Below are positions 8,818 through 18,500 of a stretch of 64,000 nt of DNA, piece by piece (the stretch's first letter is position 1; every line of letters begins with the position of its first letter). The translations under genes were made by a program, and so were the position numbers. The notes beneath the pieces are model-generated. The model did no database searches. It saw only the letters and a program-made list of their open reading frames with translations, and had not been told where the DNA came from. Location of the stretch: positions 1 through 64,000 of the forward strand of contig NZ_SJPV01000002.1 of assembly GCF_007860135.1 (NCBI RefSeq), read 5' to 3'. The stretch is from Novipirellula artificiosorum. Lineage in GTDB: Bacteria; Planctomycetota; Planctomycetia; Pirellulales; Pirellulaceae.

Positions 8818-10548
8818 TCACTGCCAATGGGTTGCGTAGCGATAGCGGAATCGTCCCTCGGGTGCAGTATCTCCGTTCGTATAGCCATCCATGATGTCCC
8901 CTGGTTCTTGGCAGTTGTCGATCCACTTGAATTCCAAAGTGAAGCGATCGCCCTGAATACCGAGCAATGCTTTAGGGATAACAACGTGCATCTGATTGCC
9001 GGTAACCCGGTACTCTACAGATGCCACGGGTTTCCAGTGCCATCCGCCCGTGCAACGATCGAGCGATGTTAGGCTATCGCCAGCTACCTTGCGGTTGATT
9101 AGGAAATCAAAGCCCTCCCAGTTTGCTGATTTCTTCTCCTTTACATCGATCAGCAGCCACATCCAGTTTGGATCAGTGGCTGGACTGATGTCCTCGCCGG
9201 TTTCAGCGTAGAAGCTTAGGTTCTGCTGGTCGTGTGTGACTTTGAGGATACGGAAATCGTTTCTGCCTGTTGCGTTACGATAGTGATTGTCGCCGCAACC
9301 TGCGTGATCGCGTGGCAAGGTGTCTAAGCCATGATCACGGTAGAGGGGTAACACGTCCTCCCACTGAGTGAAGGAACCAGCCAGATCAATCGTTTTGCTG
9401 GCTGTCGTGTTCGCGGCAGGGACCATACCCTTGTACTTGCGAATGTTGGATGCCATTTGCATGTAGTAGCTGTCGTCGTAGCCACCGGACATCATCTCCA
9501 CGTCGCGACTGAGCTCGAGGTCGTATTGGTCACAGAAGACGGGCGGACCATGGTCTTTCCTGTTAAGTTGCATAGCGATCCACTCGTTCCATCCGGTAAC
9601 GAAGACGACTTCGGGATCGAGTTCGAAAGCCCGCTCCCACTGTTCCTGAAAATTGAAACCGTAGCCATAGGCATTGGGACGTTGGTCGACCTGCCCCTTG
9701 TGGAAGCTGCGCCCGCGGGCCTCGCCGGAACTCATCATAGCCACCTTCCCTGTTTCCTGATGCAGATTCTGCCCAACGGAAACATTGACCTGCTCCGGCT
9801 TTCGCGGATTCTCGTCATAGGAGTACACCTGTGGGTAGGTCGCCTCCCAATGCCACGCGTTGTGGGTATTGACCAAATCAAAGGGCCAGTGGGCTTTGCG
9901 AAGCGTAAAGAACTCCGCCACTTCTTTCGTGGCCTCTGCTGGGTCGCAGATCAAGAGCGGCTTGCCTTGCCATCGGTACCACAGTTCCGAATAGAGCCCT
10001 GGCTTGTAAAGTAAGTTATAGATCTTTTCAGCGGTCTTGCCGGCATTACTGTTGACCATGAAGGTGATTTGGGGAACGTGCTCGCCCAACCGTCGCTGCT
10101 TTGCAAATACCTTGCATAGGTTCTTCACTACGTCCTCATAGATCAAGGAGTTGGTGGCATCGAAGATCAGAAAATCCACGCCTGCGTCGGAGAGCAAAGC
10201 GGCATGGCGCCGTAGAACCCAAGGATCGTCGCTGCGGTAATAGCCATACAAGGGTTTGCCCCAAAAATGGTAAGCCCCCTTGGGCCCCCAGGGAGGAGAC
10301 GCATTTGTCTCAGCTGCATTCGGGTTCTCCTGAAGGATCAGGGAGTTGTCATAAACTTTGTTTTGATTGAGCCAGAGGAAATAGAAGATTCCCACGTGCC
10401 GATCTGGTTGAAATACGCGCACCGTGGAGGCGTCCGGCATGTGTCGCCCCAGGGCATCCGCGCCATAGAGGGCTGGAGGGGCAACTGCTTGGCCATTGGT
10501 CGTGGCGCATATTAACAGAATCAGGCAAAATAGAGAGTATCGTTTCAT
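8818..10548 (-). CDS. Secreted GH71/99-like protein with C-terminal carbohydrate-binding-type domain
   Basis: A 576-residue exported protein with signal peptide MKRYSLFCLILLICATTNGQ. The N-terminal two thirds has features of the GH71/GH99-like barrel proteins common in planctomycete and Bacteroidetes polysaccharide loci: HVGIFYFLWLNQ, YGYYRSDDPWVLRRHAALL, AGVDFLIFDATNS, PQITFMVNSNAGKT and FVTGWNEWIA. After about residue 390 a beta-rich region (WMWLLIDVKEKKSANWEGFD, FTLEFKWIDNC) resembles a CBM9/DOMON-type sugar-binding domain. The reaction is not established; GH99 relatives cut endo-alpha-mannosidic bonds, but the link here is only at fold level. It is convergent with the rhamnosidase-like gene and bracketed by an inverted repeat. 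Confidence 0.75.
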   Translation of the reverse strand: MKRYSLFCLILLICATTNGQAVAPPALYGADALGRHMPDASTVRVFQPDRHVGIFYFLWLNQNKVYDNSLILQENPNAAETNASPPWGPKGAYHFWGKPLYGYYRSDDPWVLRRHAALLSDAGVDFLIFDATNSLIYEDVVKNLCKVFAKQRRLGEHVPQITFMVNSNAGKTAEKIYNLLYKPGLYSELWYRWQGKPLLICDPAEATKEVAEFFTLRKAHWPFDLVNTHNAWHWEATYPQVYSYDENPRKPEQVNVSVGQNLHQETGKVAMMSSGEARGRSFHKGQVDQRPNAYGYGFNFQEQWERAFELDPEVVFVTGWNEWIAMQLNRKDHGPPVFCDQYDLELSRDVEMMSGGYDDSYYMQMASNIRKYKGMVPAANTTASKTIDLAGSFTQWEDVLPLYRDHGLDTLPRDHAGCGDNHYRNATGRNDFRILKVTHDQQNLSFYAETGEDISPATDPNWMWLLIDVKEKKSANWEGFDFLINRKVAGDSLTSLDRCTGGWHWKPVASVEYRVTGNQMHVVIPKALLGIQGDRFTLEFKWIDNCQEPGDIMDGYTNGDTAPEGRFRYRYATHWQ

Positions 10549-10674
10549 ATCAGAAGTCTTCCTGTTGTAATCCCTAGCGTGTGACTAAAACCACCCATTC
10601 ATCGCTCCCCGCCGCTGATCCTTTGACATACTCCGCCACCTCCTGATGGTAATCCTAATTGATCTGGGCTGTAA

Positions 10675-10724
10675 TGCCGCAGTTGAATCTTGAGTTTGTC
10701 TTTGATCGAGTTAGTCTATTGTCC
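10675..10724. repeat. Inverted repeat arm B flanking the GH71/99-like gene
   Basis: Partner of the arm at 8692-8741, in opposite orientation, about 82% identical over 50 bases. Outside these 50 bases the flanks do not align. It lies in the 259-base interval between the GH71/99-like gene and the acetyltransferase gene. Confidence 0.65.
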
Positions 10725-10807
10725 CAAGCAGGACTTGACGATGACACGATCCCAACGAACCTTTTCCGAATCGGAACGCGACGCTCCATTCTCCGATTGC
10801 GACAGCG

Positions 10808-11218
10808 TCAAGAACGCTCAAACTGCGGCGGAATCATCCAGCACGACTTGTGGTTCTTCATCCCGATGTGCGGGTAGTAGCTCGCCGCTGCTGGAGCCGC
10901 TAGCAAAATCAATCGCGTATCGAGCCCGGCGTGTACATGAGTAACGCGAATCAGTTCCCGACCGATTCCCTGGTTCTGGTGAGCAGCATCAACCGCTAGG
11001 TCCGACAGGTACGTGCAGTAGGCGAAATCGGTGATCGCCCGCGCCACGCCAACGAGCGTTCCGGCTTCATCCCGCGCCGTCACGACCAAGTTAGCGTTTG
11101 CCAGCATCTTGGCAATCCGCAGGAGTTCATCGACCGGCCGCCTCTCCGCCAGCGTCGATCGTCGCAACACGTCGATGAACTCCGCGGGCGTCAGATCGGA
11201 TTCGTTCTCATACTTCAC
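10808..11218 (-). CDS. GNAT family N-acetyltransferase
   Basis: A 136-residue acetyl-CoA-dependent N-acetyltransferase. The GNAT core is visible as [20 protein letters not shown] (beta strands 2-4), the acetyl-CoA binding loop [10 protein letters not shown] (Q/R-x-x-G-x-G/A), and the C-terminal [17 protein letters not shown] strand. The acceptor substrate is unknown. The frame is open further upstream to 11290, but a GTG at 11218 is preceded by AAAGGAG at ideal spacing, so I take that as the start. It stands between polysaccharide genes without obvious functional linkage. Confidence 0.85.
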   Translation of the reverse strand: MKYENESDLTPAEFIDVLRRSTLAERRPVDELLRIAKMLANANLVVTARDEAGTLVGVARAITDFAYCTYLSDLAVDAAHQNQGIGRELIRVTHVHAGLDTRLILLAAPAAASYYPHIGMKNHKSCWMIPPQFERS

Positions 11219-11618
11219 GCTTAGACTCCTTTGTTTTCGACAACAAACCCTGGGTTCAGCAGCTTGTAAGCCAGGTCGCAGCACGAGCAATTGATGAAAG
11301 TTGTCACACCGCGGAACCCAGAATCGAGGTTTTTTGGAGGTATGGCTCCGGTGTCCAATGATCTCTTAGAAAAGAGTCCCCGACGGACGGTCGTCCGCCG
11401 GGAACCGGAAGCACCCTTGGCGCACCATCGACCGGGATATCCCTTGTCAAGTTGCACCTCTGCAGAGCTCCACTCCGTTTCTCCCGGCAACTGCACGATA
11501 ACCAGTGAAAATAGCTCCTGCCAGCAATCATGGGACACCGGAGAGATGCCTCGAAAACCTCCTGCGCACGCTTCCGCCGCATGAGCCTGTTTTTGTACCG
11601 CGCGGGTGAAAATAACGT
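11219..11618. other. Gene-free interval
   Basis: Four hundred bases between the acetyltransferase and the aldolase. Overlapping frames exist on both strands (11291-11584 forward, 11221-11652 reverse), but neither shows a recognisable motif, ribosome binding site or family pattern. I cannot assign anything here. Confidence 0.4.
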
Positions 11619-12779
11619 CTAGCCTTTGAGCTTGGCTTGCTCGAGTTCCCAATACTCGATTGCAAAGACATCCTTTTCATCGAGTGAACGCCAGCCACCG
11701 AGCTGTTCAGCTTGAACCATGGCCTTCGCCGTGTGCTCTATGATATCTGCGATGATGCCGGCCTCCCTTTCATTTCGACCGATGGCAATCAAACCATGAT
11801 TTCGGATGATCGCATAACGTGGACACGGGTCGAGCATGATCTCGCCGTTTTCATGCGCTCGAAAATACTCACTGTAGTCTTTTTGGAATTTCTGAAACCC
11901 TTCTTTCACGTCGCGATCAATGATGACCGGAAATGGCTTGGTACGTATCACATGCTCGGGGGTTAGCTGACCATTGCGCACGATGTCCCCCACATTCGCA
12001 ATTTTTGAAAGCGCAATCGCGTAAGGTGTTCGAACTTCTTTGAGCACGACTTCACAAGCAAGTAATTCCGAGGCTTGTCGGGCAATCTCATCCTTGTGAG
12101 GAATTACCGATACGTCCTCCGTCTCGGGTGCGACTGTTTGTTCATTTAGATAGGCTTCTGCCATGCCCACCAGCTCGATCATCTTATCATAGCTTGCTTT
12201 CGCGTCAGCATGAAAGGTAAAGATACCGTGGTTGAGCAACACGAGCCCTTCTATCGTATCCCAGCTCAGATCCCGCGTCATCCGGAGAATCGTTTTTGCC
12301 AATTCGAAACCAGGCATGACATACGGTACAATCATCACACGCTTACCGTAAATCTCTTTGAAACGGGCTTCCCCGTCGGATGTGTTTGAAATCGTTGCAA
12401 CCGCATCGGCATGTGTGTGGTCTACAAAAGTGAACGGAATGAGTGCGTGCAAAACTGCTTCGATACTGGGATTCGGCGCACTCTCATCTAGCAGAGCCGC
12501 TCTTTGACGTGTAACCAATTCAGTATCGCTGAGACGATCCAGTTCTGCCATTGCCAACAACACATCCAATTTCACCGGGGAGAACCCGGGCCGCTCGATG
12601 GTATCAAGACTCCATCCACTTCCCTTGACATAGAGGGTGTTACCCATTTTTATCGATGTATTGCCACCACCATGCAGAACCAAATCCGGTTCGACGCCTT
12701 GCAAACGCGATGTATATACCCGCAAATCCACAAGATCCTTGCAGGCAATCGCATCGACCTCATTCCATCTATTGATCAT
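11619..12779 (-). CDS. Class II aldolase, rhamnulose-1-phosphate aldolase (RhaD/RhaE-type) domain
   Basis: A 386-residue zinc-dependent class II aldolase/adducin-fold enzyme. It has LVLHGGGNTSIKMG (phosphate/substrate loop), NPSIEAVLHALIPFTFVDHTHADA with the HxH zinc ligands, and GLVLLNHGIFTFH with the third histidine. It matches the aldolase half of the bifunctional rhamnulose-1-phosphate aldolase/lactaldehyde dehydrogenase proteins found in planctomycetes and Bacillus-type rhamnose pathways. Here the protein stops at YWELEQAKLKG, where the fused forms pass into the short-chain dehydrogenase domain, so the dehydrogenase half is missing. The product would cleave a deoxy-ketose phosphate to DHAP and lactaldehyde, consistent with the neighbouring rhamnosidase-like and fucosidase genes. 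Confidence 0.8.
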   Translation of the reverse strand: MINRWNEVDAIACKDLVDLRVYTSRLQGVEPDLVLHGGGNTSIKMGNTLYVKGSGWSLDTIERPGFSPVKLDVLLAMAELDRLSDTELVTRQRAALLDESAPNPSIEAVLHALIPFTFVDHTHADAVATISNTSDGEARFKEIYGKRVMIVPYVMPGFELAKTILRMTRDLSWDTIEGLVLLNHGIFTFHADAKASYDKMIELVGMAEAYLNEQTVAPETEDVSVIPHKDEIARQASELLACEVVLKEVRTPYAIALSKIANVGDIVRNGQLTPEHVIRTKPFPVIIDRDVKEGFQKFQKDYSEYFRAHENGEIMLDPCPRYAIIRNHGLIAIGRNEREAGIIADIIEHTAKAMVQAEQLGGWRSLDEKDVFAIEYWELEQAKLKG

Positions 12780-12900
12780 TTCTGTATTCGTGCTGATAGT
12801 GTTAAACGGCTGAAGTCAACGGTGACGAAGCGGCGTCCGCTGAACTGAATGGCTGGAGACTATTCTGCTTAATCATTGGCTTTTAAAAGGTTGAGTTGAA

Positions 12901-13188
12901 CTATGTGTGATGAATCAACTCTACAGAGGATTTACCTTCGATCAACTCTGGTGCTTTTAAAACGAAAGTTTTAAAGTGTTCACTTTGTTTATGAGCTTCC
13001 AGATCCGCTAAGTTCGCCCATGTTTCCATGAGTGAGAACTCTCGTGGGTTTTGTGTTTGTTGATAGAGGTCATATGTAAGGCATCCCATTTCTTTCTTTG
13101 ATTCGGCAACCATATTTTTAAGAAGATTGAGCAAAGTTTGTTCGCGATTCAGTTTTGCTTTAATAGTAATTAGCTTAGAAATCGACAT
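12901..13188 (-). CDS. ABM-domain (antibiotic biosynthesis monooxygenase/YgiN-like) protein
   Basis: A 95-residue single-domain protein with the dimeric alpha+beta barrel fold of the ABM family. ITIKAKLNREQTLLNLLKNM is followed by KKEMGCLTYDLYQQTQNPRE, then FSLMETWANLADLEAHKQSE and HFKTFV. Such proteins act as cofactor-free monooxygenases or sugar/quinone-handling enzymes, and rhamnose mutarotase has a related fold. The DNA is visibly AT-richer than its neighbours, hinting at acquisition by transfer. It lies 121 bases upstream of the aldolase on the same strand, so a role in deoxy-sugar catabolism is possible but inferred. Confidence 0.8.
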   Translation of the reverse strand: MSISKLITIKAKLNREQTLLNLLKNMVAESKKEMGCLTYDLYQQTQNPREFSLMETWANLADLEAHKQSEHFKTFVLKAPELIEGKSSVELIHHT

Positions 13189-13395
13189 GTTATATCTTTG
13201 TGTATTTCAGTTTTTCCATACTTGTGCTTATGACCCTCACAAGCGGTATGCAATACTCGCTTGCAAGTTTCGCCCATTGCTTTTTTTACCCATCTCCCCC
13301 CCCCGAACGCCCAGAATCATCGCGTCAGGTCAAATAGGTCAGCCGAACATTAGACAGGGCAAGAAGCAGGGTTTCAAGTAGTTGCGAGCCAAGCA

Positions 13396-13512
13396 TCATA
13401 GTCGCGATGTTCGCGACGGCGAGTTGTTTGTCTTCAACAACCGCCGATAGCCTTCCAGCGGATTGGCGTGATGGAACTTGAGGGTCGCTTGCTTTTCCCA
13501 GTCGTCCATCCA
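13396..13512 (-). pseudogene. Integrase/IS3-type transposase remnant
   Basis: The minus strand from 13512 reads WMDDWEKQATLKFHHANPLE then GYRRLL before a stop at 13396. The pattern DWEKQAI-x-x-FH-x5-PLEGYRRLT is a familiar block at the front of the integrase core in planctomycete IS3-like DDE transposases. Nothing before or after it on either strand extends the match, so this is a short relic. It lies between the fucosidase gene and the ABM gene. Confidence 0.5.
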
Positions 13513-13549
13513 GAAATCTCACTGACTTGCCTGTCCCGCGTGGATACTC

Positions 13550-15064
13550 TCAGAGCTGCTGGCAGTCTATCTTCAATACCACCGCACTCTCAAAGGGAGG
13601 GGTTTCAATCCTGCCGATCTGTAGGCCCTGGTCCGTCATGGCCCAATCCAGCGTCCGCTCAGATCCTAGGACAGAGATGGACTTGATGTTCTTTAGCTCT
13701 TCGTGCGTAGAAGCATTCAACGAATGAATCAGCGTCTTCCCTTCGGGAGCTTGCAAGATAATGGCGTAAACGGTGTCGCCTTTTTGGGTAAAGCGAATAT
13801 CCTGGCTGTTGAATTTTTGGTTTTTGTCTTCACTCAAATGGCCAGTCGCAACTTGGGTAGGTCCTTCTCCGTACACATGCCAGGGACGCGTGCCGTAGAC
13901 CGCCTCGCCGTTGACCTGCAACCACTCGCCTATTTCCAGCAGTACGTTGGCCTGATCTGCTGGGATGCGGCCACTCGCATCGGGACCGATGTTTAAGAGT
14001 AGGCAACCGTTTTTGCTGACGATGTCAATGAGATCGTCGATTAGCAAGTTGGACGATTTTGAAACCCACTCTCGGCAGTAGAACCAGGAATTGATGCCTA
14101 CTGACGTATCCGTTTGCCAGAGTTCATCGAGCATTTGATCCGATTTACTTCGCTCAAGGTCGAGCATGTGGGTGCCTGCAGGGTAGGAATCATAGCTCAG
14201 GTTCTTGGTTTGCAGGACAGGTGTCACTCCGCGTTTAAGGCCACTGTTGTAATAATAGGCAGCCAACCTGGCATGGTAGGGCGCCCATTCAGCTCGGTCG
14301 ATTCCGAAATCGAACCAGAGAATATCGGGTTCGTAGTTGTCAATGATGTCTTTCGTACGCAGCCACCAGGTTTTCAAAAACTCAGCACTGGTATTGCTAT
14401 AGGGTTCGTGTTGAGGGGCGTAGAGATCGGCGTAATTGGGATCACCAGTATCGAAGTGTGGCTGCTGATTGTAGAAGTCCCAATTAAAGGCTAAGTGGGA
14501 TGAGACGCCAAAGATCAGCTTCTGTTTTTTGATTTCGGTACGAAGTTCTCCCAAAATATCACGTTGAGGACCGGTATCTACTGAGTTCCAGCGGGTGAAC
14601 TTGGAAGCATACATGGCGTAGCTGTCATGATGCTCTGCAACGGGTATCACATACTTGGCGCCGGATTTAACAAAGAGATCAACCCAGGCCTCGGCATCGA
14701 ACTCTTCAGCCTTGAACAGCGGAAAGAAGTTCTTGTACCCAAATTGCGAGGGGGCGCCATACGTCTTGACGTGATAGAGATAGGCAGGGTGTGGACGGTG
14801 AGCCTGAATCTCACCGGTACGATGATTCCATTGCACCTTATCTTGGTACATCCAACGAGGGTACCAATCCGTGCGATAGCCTGGAACACAAGAGGGACCC
14901 CAGTGAATAAAGATGCCAAACTTTGCGTCGGCCATCCAGTCTGGAATATCATATTCCTGGAGCGACTTCCAGTCTGGTTCATAGGCGTTTACCTTCGACG
15001 AAGGACAGTGTGAAAGTACCACACTAAACAATAGCAGACACAATGAGAATCGTTTCAGAGTCAC
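13550..15064 (-). CDS. Secreted alpha-L-fucosidase (GH29)
   Basis: A 504-residue exported GH29 enzyme releasing L-fucose. The signal peptide is MTLKRFSLCLLLFSVVLSHC; the cysteine at 20 followed by PSSK could also make it a lipoprotein. Family blocks are DAKFGIFIHWGPSCVPGYR, AKYVIPVAEHHDSYAMYASK and the nucleophile segment EPDILWFDFGID, with D252 in the nucleophile position. A beta-sandwich C-terminal domain begins near residue 370 after LLLNIGPDASGRIP. With the nearby sulfatases this fits desulfation plus defucosylation of a fucose-containing sulfated polysaccharide. Confidence 0.92.
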   Translation of the reverse strand: MTLKRFSLCLLLFSVVLSHCPSSKVNAYEPDWKSLQEYDIPDWMADAKFGIFIHWGPSCVPGYRTDWYPRWMYQDKVQWNHRTGEIQAHRPHPAYLYHVKTYGAPSQFGYKNFFPLFKAEEFDAEAWVDLFVKSGAKYVIPVAEHHDSYAMYASKFTRWNSVDTGPQRDILGELRTEIKKQKLIFGVSSHLAFNWDFYNQQPHFDTGDPNYADLYAPQHEPYSNTSAEFLKTWWLRTKDIIDNYEPDILWFDFGIDRAEWAPYHARLAAYYYNSGLKRGVTPVLQTKNLSYDSYPAGTHMLDLERSKSDQMLDELWQTDTSVGINSWFYCREWVSKSSNLLIDDLIDIVSKNGCLLLNIGPDASGRIPADQANVLLEIGEWLQVNGEAVYGTRPWHVYGEGPTQVATGHLSEDKNQKFNSQDIRFTQKGDTVYAIILQAPEGKTLIHSLNASTHEELKNIKSISVLGSERTLDWAMTDQGLQIGRIETPPFESAVVLKIDCQQL

Positions 15065-15574
15065 GTCTTATACTACCTCTTTTTTAGGTCACCAAGCGTT
15101 GCCCCCTATCGACACCGCACAGCGGCAATTGCGAAGTTCAGCAGAGTCGAATATCAGCTTGTTTTTTTTCGTTGGCATTTTCAATGTCAATTGTAGTCAA
15201 TTGTATTGCCAGTTCCGCGAGGGGCAATAGTGGTAGCCTTCCCAGCCCTCCTCTCCCGACGTCTGTTCTTCGTTGGAGACGCGATGCAAGAAAGGCGTCC
15301 AGTGAGTATTCTGATAAAATTCATGACTCGATGTGAAAGAAATCGCCGGTCGCTGTGACTCATGGGTGAGACAGCATTTTCCGTAACCTTTGGTGAGTCA
15401 CCGATGCCTCCCAGCCCCACAGGAGCCAGCCCTCCTGCAACGCGAACCAGCCTCATTTTGCGGCTGTCCGATGCCGCTGATTCAGCTACCCACCCATTCC
15501 GTGGGAGAGCCAATTTTAATGCTGACGGTCCACTGGATCAATTTTTGAAGAGGACTAGCCGTATCGGTCCTGCC
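15065..15574. other. Gene-free interval with MITE end fragment
   Basis: About 510 bases between two minus-strand genes (fucosidase and glnE). It marks the edge of the polysaccharide island. It holds a small direct repeat (TCAATTGTA twice, near 15185-15205) and the right end of the MITE family at 15514-15533. No coding signal was recognised. Confidence 0.5.
15514..15533. repeat. Truncated MITE right end
   Basis: This short stretch ends in GCTGACGGTCCAC, identical to the right terminus of the MITE copy at 29578-29701 and nearly identical to that at 54275-54399. The rest of the element is not present upstream, so this is an end fragment or a recombination scar. Confidence 0.5.
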
Positions 15575-18500
15575 TTAGCTGCTGATCCGATCCAGAATTC
15601 GATTCAATAGCTTTCGGTTCCGCTGTCGCGCTTGGCTGCAGGCTGCGACAATCATTTTTGAATCGTTCTCGTTCATTAAGAACGCCAAATTCTGCATCAG
15701 GTAATCTTCGCGTGGCAACTCGTGACGCAACGGCGAGTTCATGAGCCTGAGGTTGAGTTCGACGCCTCGAATTGTTTGGTAGCCTGCGATCAACTGCAAC
15801 GCTTCCTCTTCGGGTAGATGCCCTGCCTCGGAAAGTAGGCGAAGTGACACGACCGTATTGGAATCGACCACCTCAGGCGACTGAGCTGCAAATCGCAGCG
15901 TCAGAGCTTGAGAGACAAACTCAACATCGGCGGTCCCGCCTTCACCTCGTTTGAGGTTCCCCGGTGTCGCAGTCTCTTGCATCCGTAGCCGCAGTTGACG
16001 AATCTTGCTGGCCCAATCGGGGCGCCACGGCGCACGAGTGATCACGTTGGCGATACGTGACTCTAAATCGGCTCGGTCGACACGCGAACCGGAGATCGAG
16101 CGTGATTTGCAAATCGCCATCCATTGCCATAGAGGAAGGTCCTCTTGATCGAAACGCTTGAGGAAATCGACAATCGATACCGCCAACATGCCCTCGTCGC
16201 CCGTTGGCCGCAGCCGGCCCTCTACTTCGTACAACCGCCCCCGTGGACCCGTCGTTTCAATTCGTTCGAGTACCCGACGCGCGAGTTGGTTGAAAAAACT
16301 CCGATTGGTGGTTGTGGATCGTGGCCCTCCCGTACGGCGTTGGGTTTCGCCGTCGTCGCTGTACAAGAAGACGACGTCAAGATCGCTGTGGTAATTCGGC
16401 TCGCGCCCCCCCAGTTTTCCCAACCCAAGCAGGATCAACTCCGCAGGATCACCGTTCGCAGTTACGGGGTCACCAAACTGTGACGCCAAGCATTCGGTTT
16501 CGTATTCGGCGATCCGCCTTAAACAGGCATCGGCGGTATCCCCGAGTGATTGCTGTGTCGCCGCCAATGATTCTTTGCCCAAGATATTGCGAACCCCGAT
16601 CGTCAAGTGCGCACTGTTCTTGAAGCTGTGCAAAATCGGGTCGAGATCCTGAGCGCCGCGGCATAACTCCATTGATTGCGCATCGAGGCGTTGCGCCGAT
16701 GGCAGCCGGTCCATCAATAACGAATCGACCAGTTCGTCGATCATTCCAGGGTTCTCCACCAAAATCCCAACCAGGTACGGCGCGGATGCACACAACCGAA
16801 CCATCAACTGCATCGTTGGCCGGTTCGCCGCAAACAACTCCCACAACGTCGCCTTTGCGCCCAGCGATTCGGTGACCTTCACGAGCGAAGCCAAGGTCCG
16901 GCCAGGCATTGGCGTTTTGGCAATTTCCGACAACAGAGCAGGAGCGATCAGGGAAAAGAAGTGCCGACAACGATGGGGCGACAGAAACGGGACCGACTCG
17001 GTGCTCAACGAAACCAAGTCTTCCATCGCCCGGCGTGGATGTTTCAAATGGTGCTTCGATAGCGTCTTGTCGACCATTTCAGCAGTCGGGTCGGGGTCGA
17101 GCATCAATTCGGTTTCGGCAGCGACAACGGCGCCATCGTCCGGGGCATCAAGCATCAAATGGTTAATGATCCGCCGATTCAAGACAAACACTTCGTTCAG
17201 TTGATCAAGAAATCGGTTTGCATCACCTTGGTGTGTTTCCGTATTGCGAATTCCAAGTCTCCATGCAATCCGTTCGATTTCCGCGGTTTCGCTTGGAACG
17301 ATGGCATCATCTACACCAAGCGACACCGTCAATTGATGCTGCAATCGAGTTAATCTCGCATGGTTTTCGGATAACAAGGACGCTTCTTGCGAAGTCACAC
17401 ATCCCGCTTGTTCAAGTGCAACGATGGCATCGTAGGTATTGCCGATTCGAACGCTCTTCAAATCGCCCCCATGAAGCAATTGCAAAAACTGCACGGTGCG
17501 ATTGATATCGTTACGTCCGCCCGGTGCTTTGAGCACGTTCAGGGGTGGAACCGGCTGGCTAGCAGCGGGATCCGTCGTTGCATGATTGGTTCGATCCTTT
17601 GTGGCAACATTGCCGTGGGTGTCCGAGTCCGTTCGGCGCTGCAGCTTATGCTGAAAAGTTCGAATCTCTGCCAAATCGGTGCGGCTAATGAATCGGTGAT
17701 AGACCCACGGTTGCAATCGATCGAGAAAAGCCCGGCCCAATTCATCGCTGCCCGCCACCACGCGTGCTTTAATGTATCCGAGCCGCTGCCAGGTTCGTCC
17801 GGAAGTCTCATAAATACGGATCGCTTCAAAGGAACTACAAATCCGCGTTCCGGTCTCATACTTCGGGCTCGACCGCAAATCGACTTGCATGCCCATCAGC
17901 TGTTGGAATGGGTGCAACGCCTCGGCTCGGAGTAGTCGGGTGAACTCGCGCACCAGCTGCTCATAAAACTCACGATGCGTTTGGTTCCACGAGTCAATGC
18001 GGTCGAACAGAAAGACCAGTTCCAGCGCATCGCCGTAGCTCATCTCTTCGGCTCCAAAATGCCCCAGTCCAATCACGGTGACTTGGGGAACATTGCCACT
18101 TGGCATTTGAGGCGTGCCACGCTGATTGCTGAGGTACTTGAGTGTGAAGTTCAATCCACAGCAAACGACGGCATCGCCAATGCATGACAGCTGACGCCCC
18201 ACTTTTTCAGGGACCATGGCACGCACGAATTCGCCATAGATGACACGACTGGTTTCGCGGTCGAGGAAATCCCGGATCACTTCGGCGGCGCGAACTGGAT
18301 CGTCAAGGACATCCAGCGCCTTTTCAAGGTCGCTCGTCAAGGCATCTCGATCCAGACTTGCTCCGCCACTTTGCCGGAGCCAATCAAACCGATTGGGGTC
18401 AGCAATCAACCGCATGCTCAGCGGCCGGCAATTCGCAAAGATTTGCAACAGAGATTGCAAGGCCGTTTCATCAGTTGCAAAAGAACTCAGTCGAGCGGCT

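Noticed and set aside
11221-11652. Minus-strand frame between the aldolase and the acetyltransferase
   Set aside because: No recognisable motif, it overlaps the end of the aldolase gene, and the acetyltransferase has its own ribosome binding site just inside.
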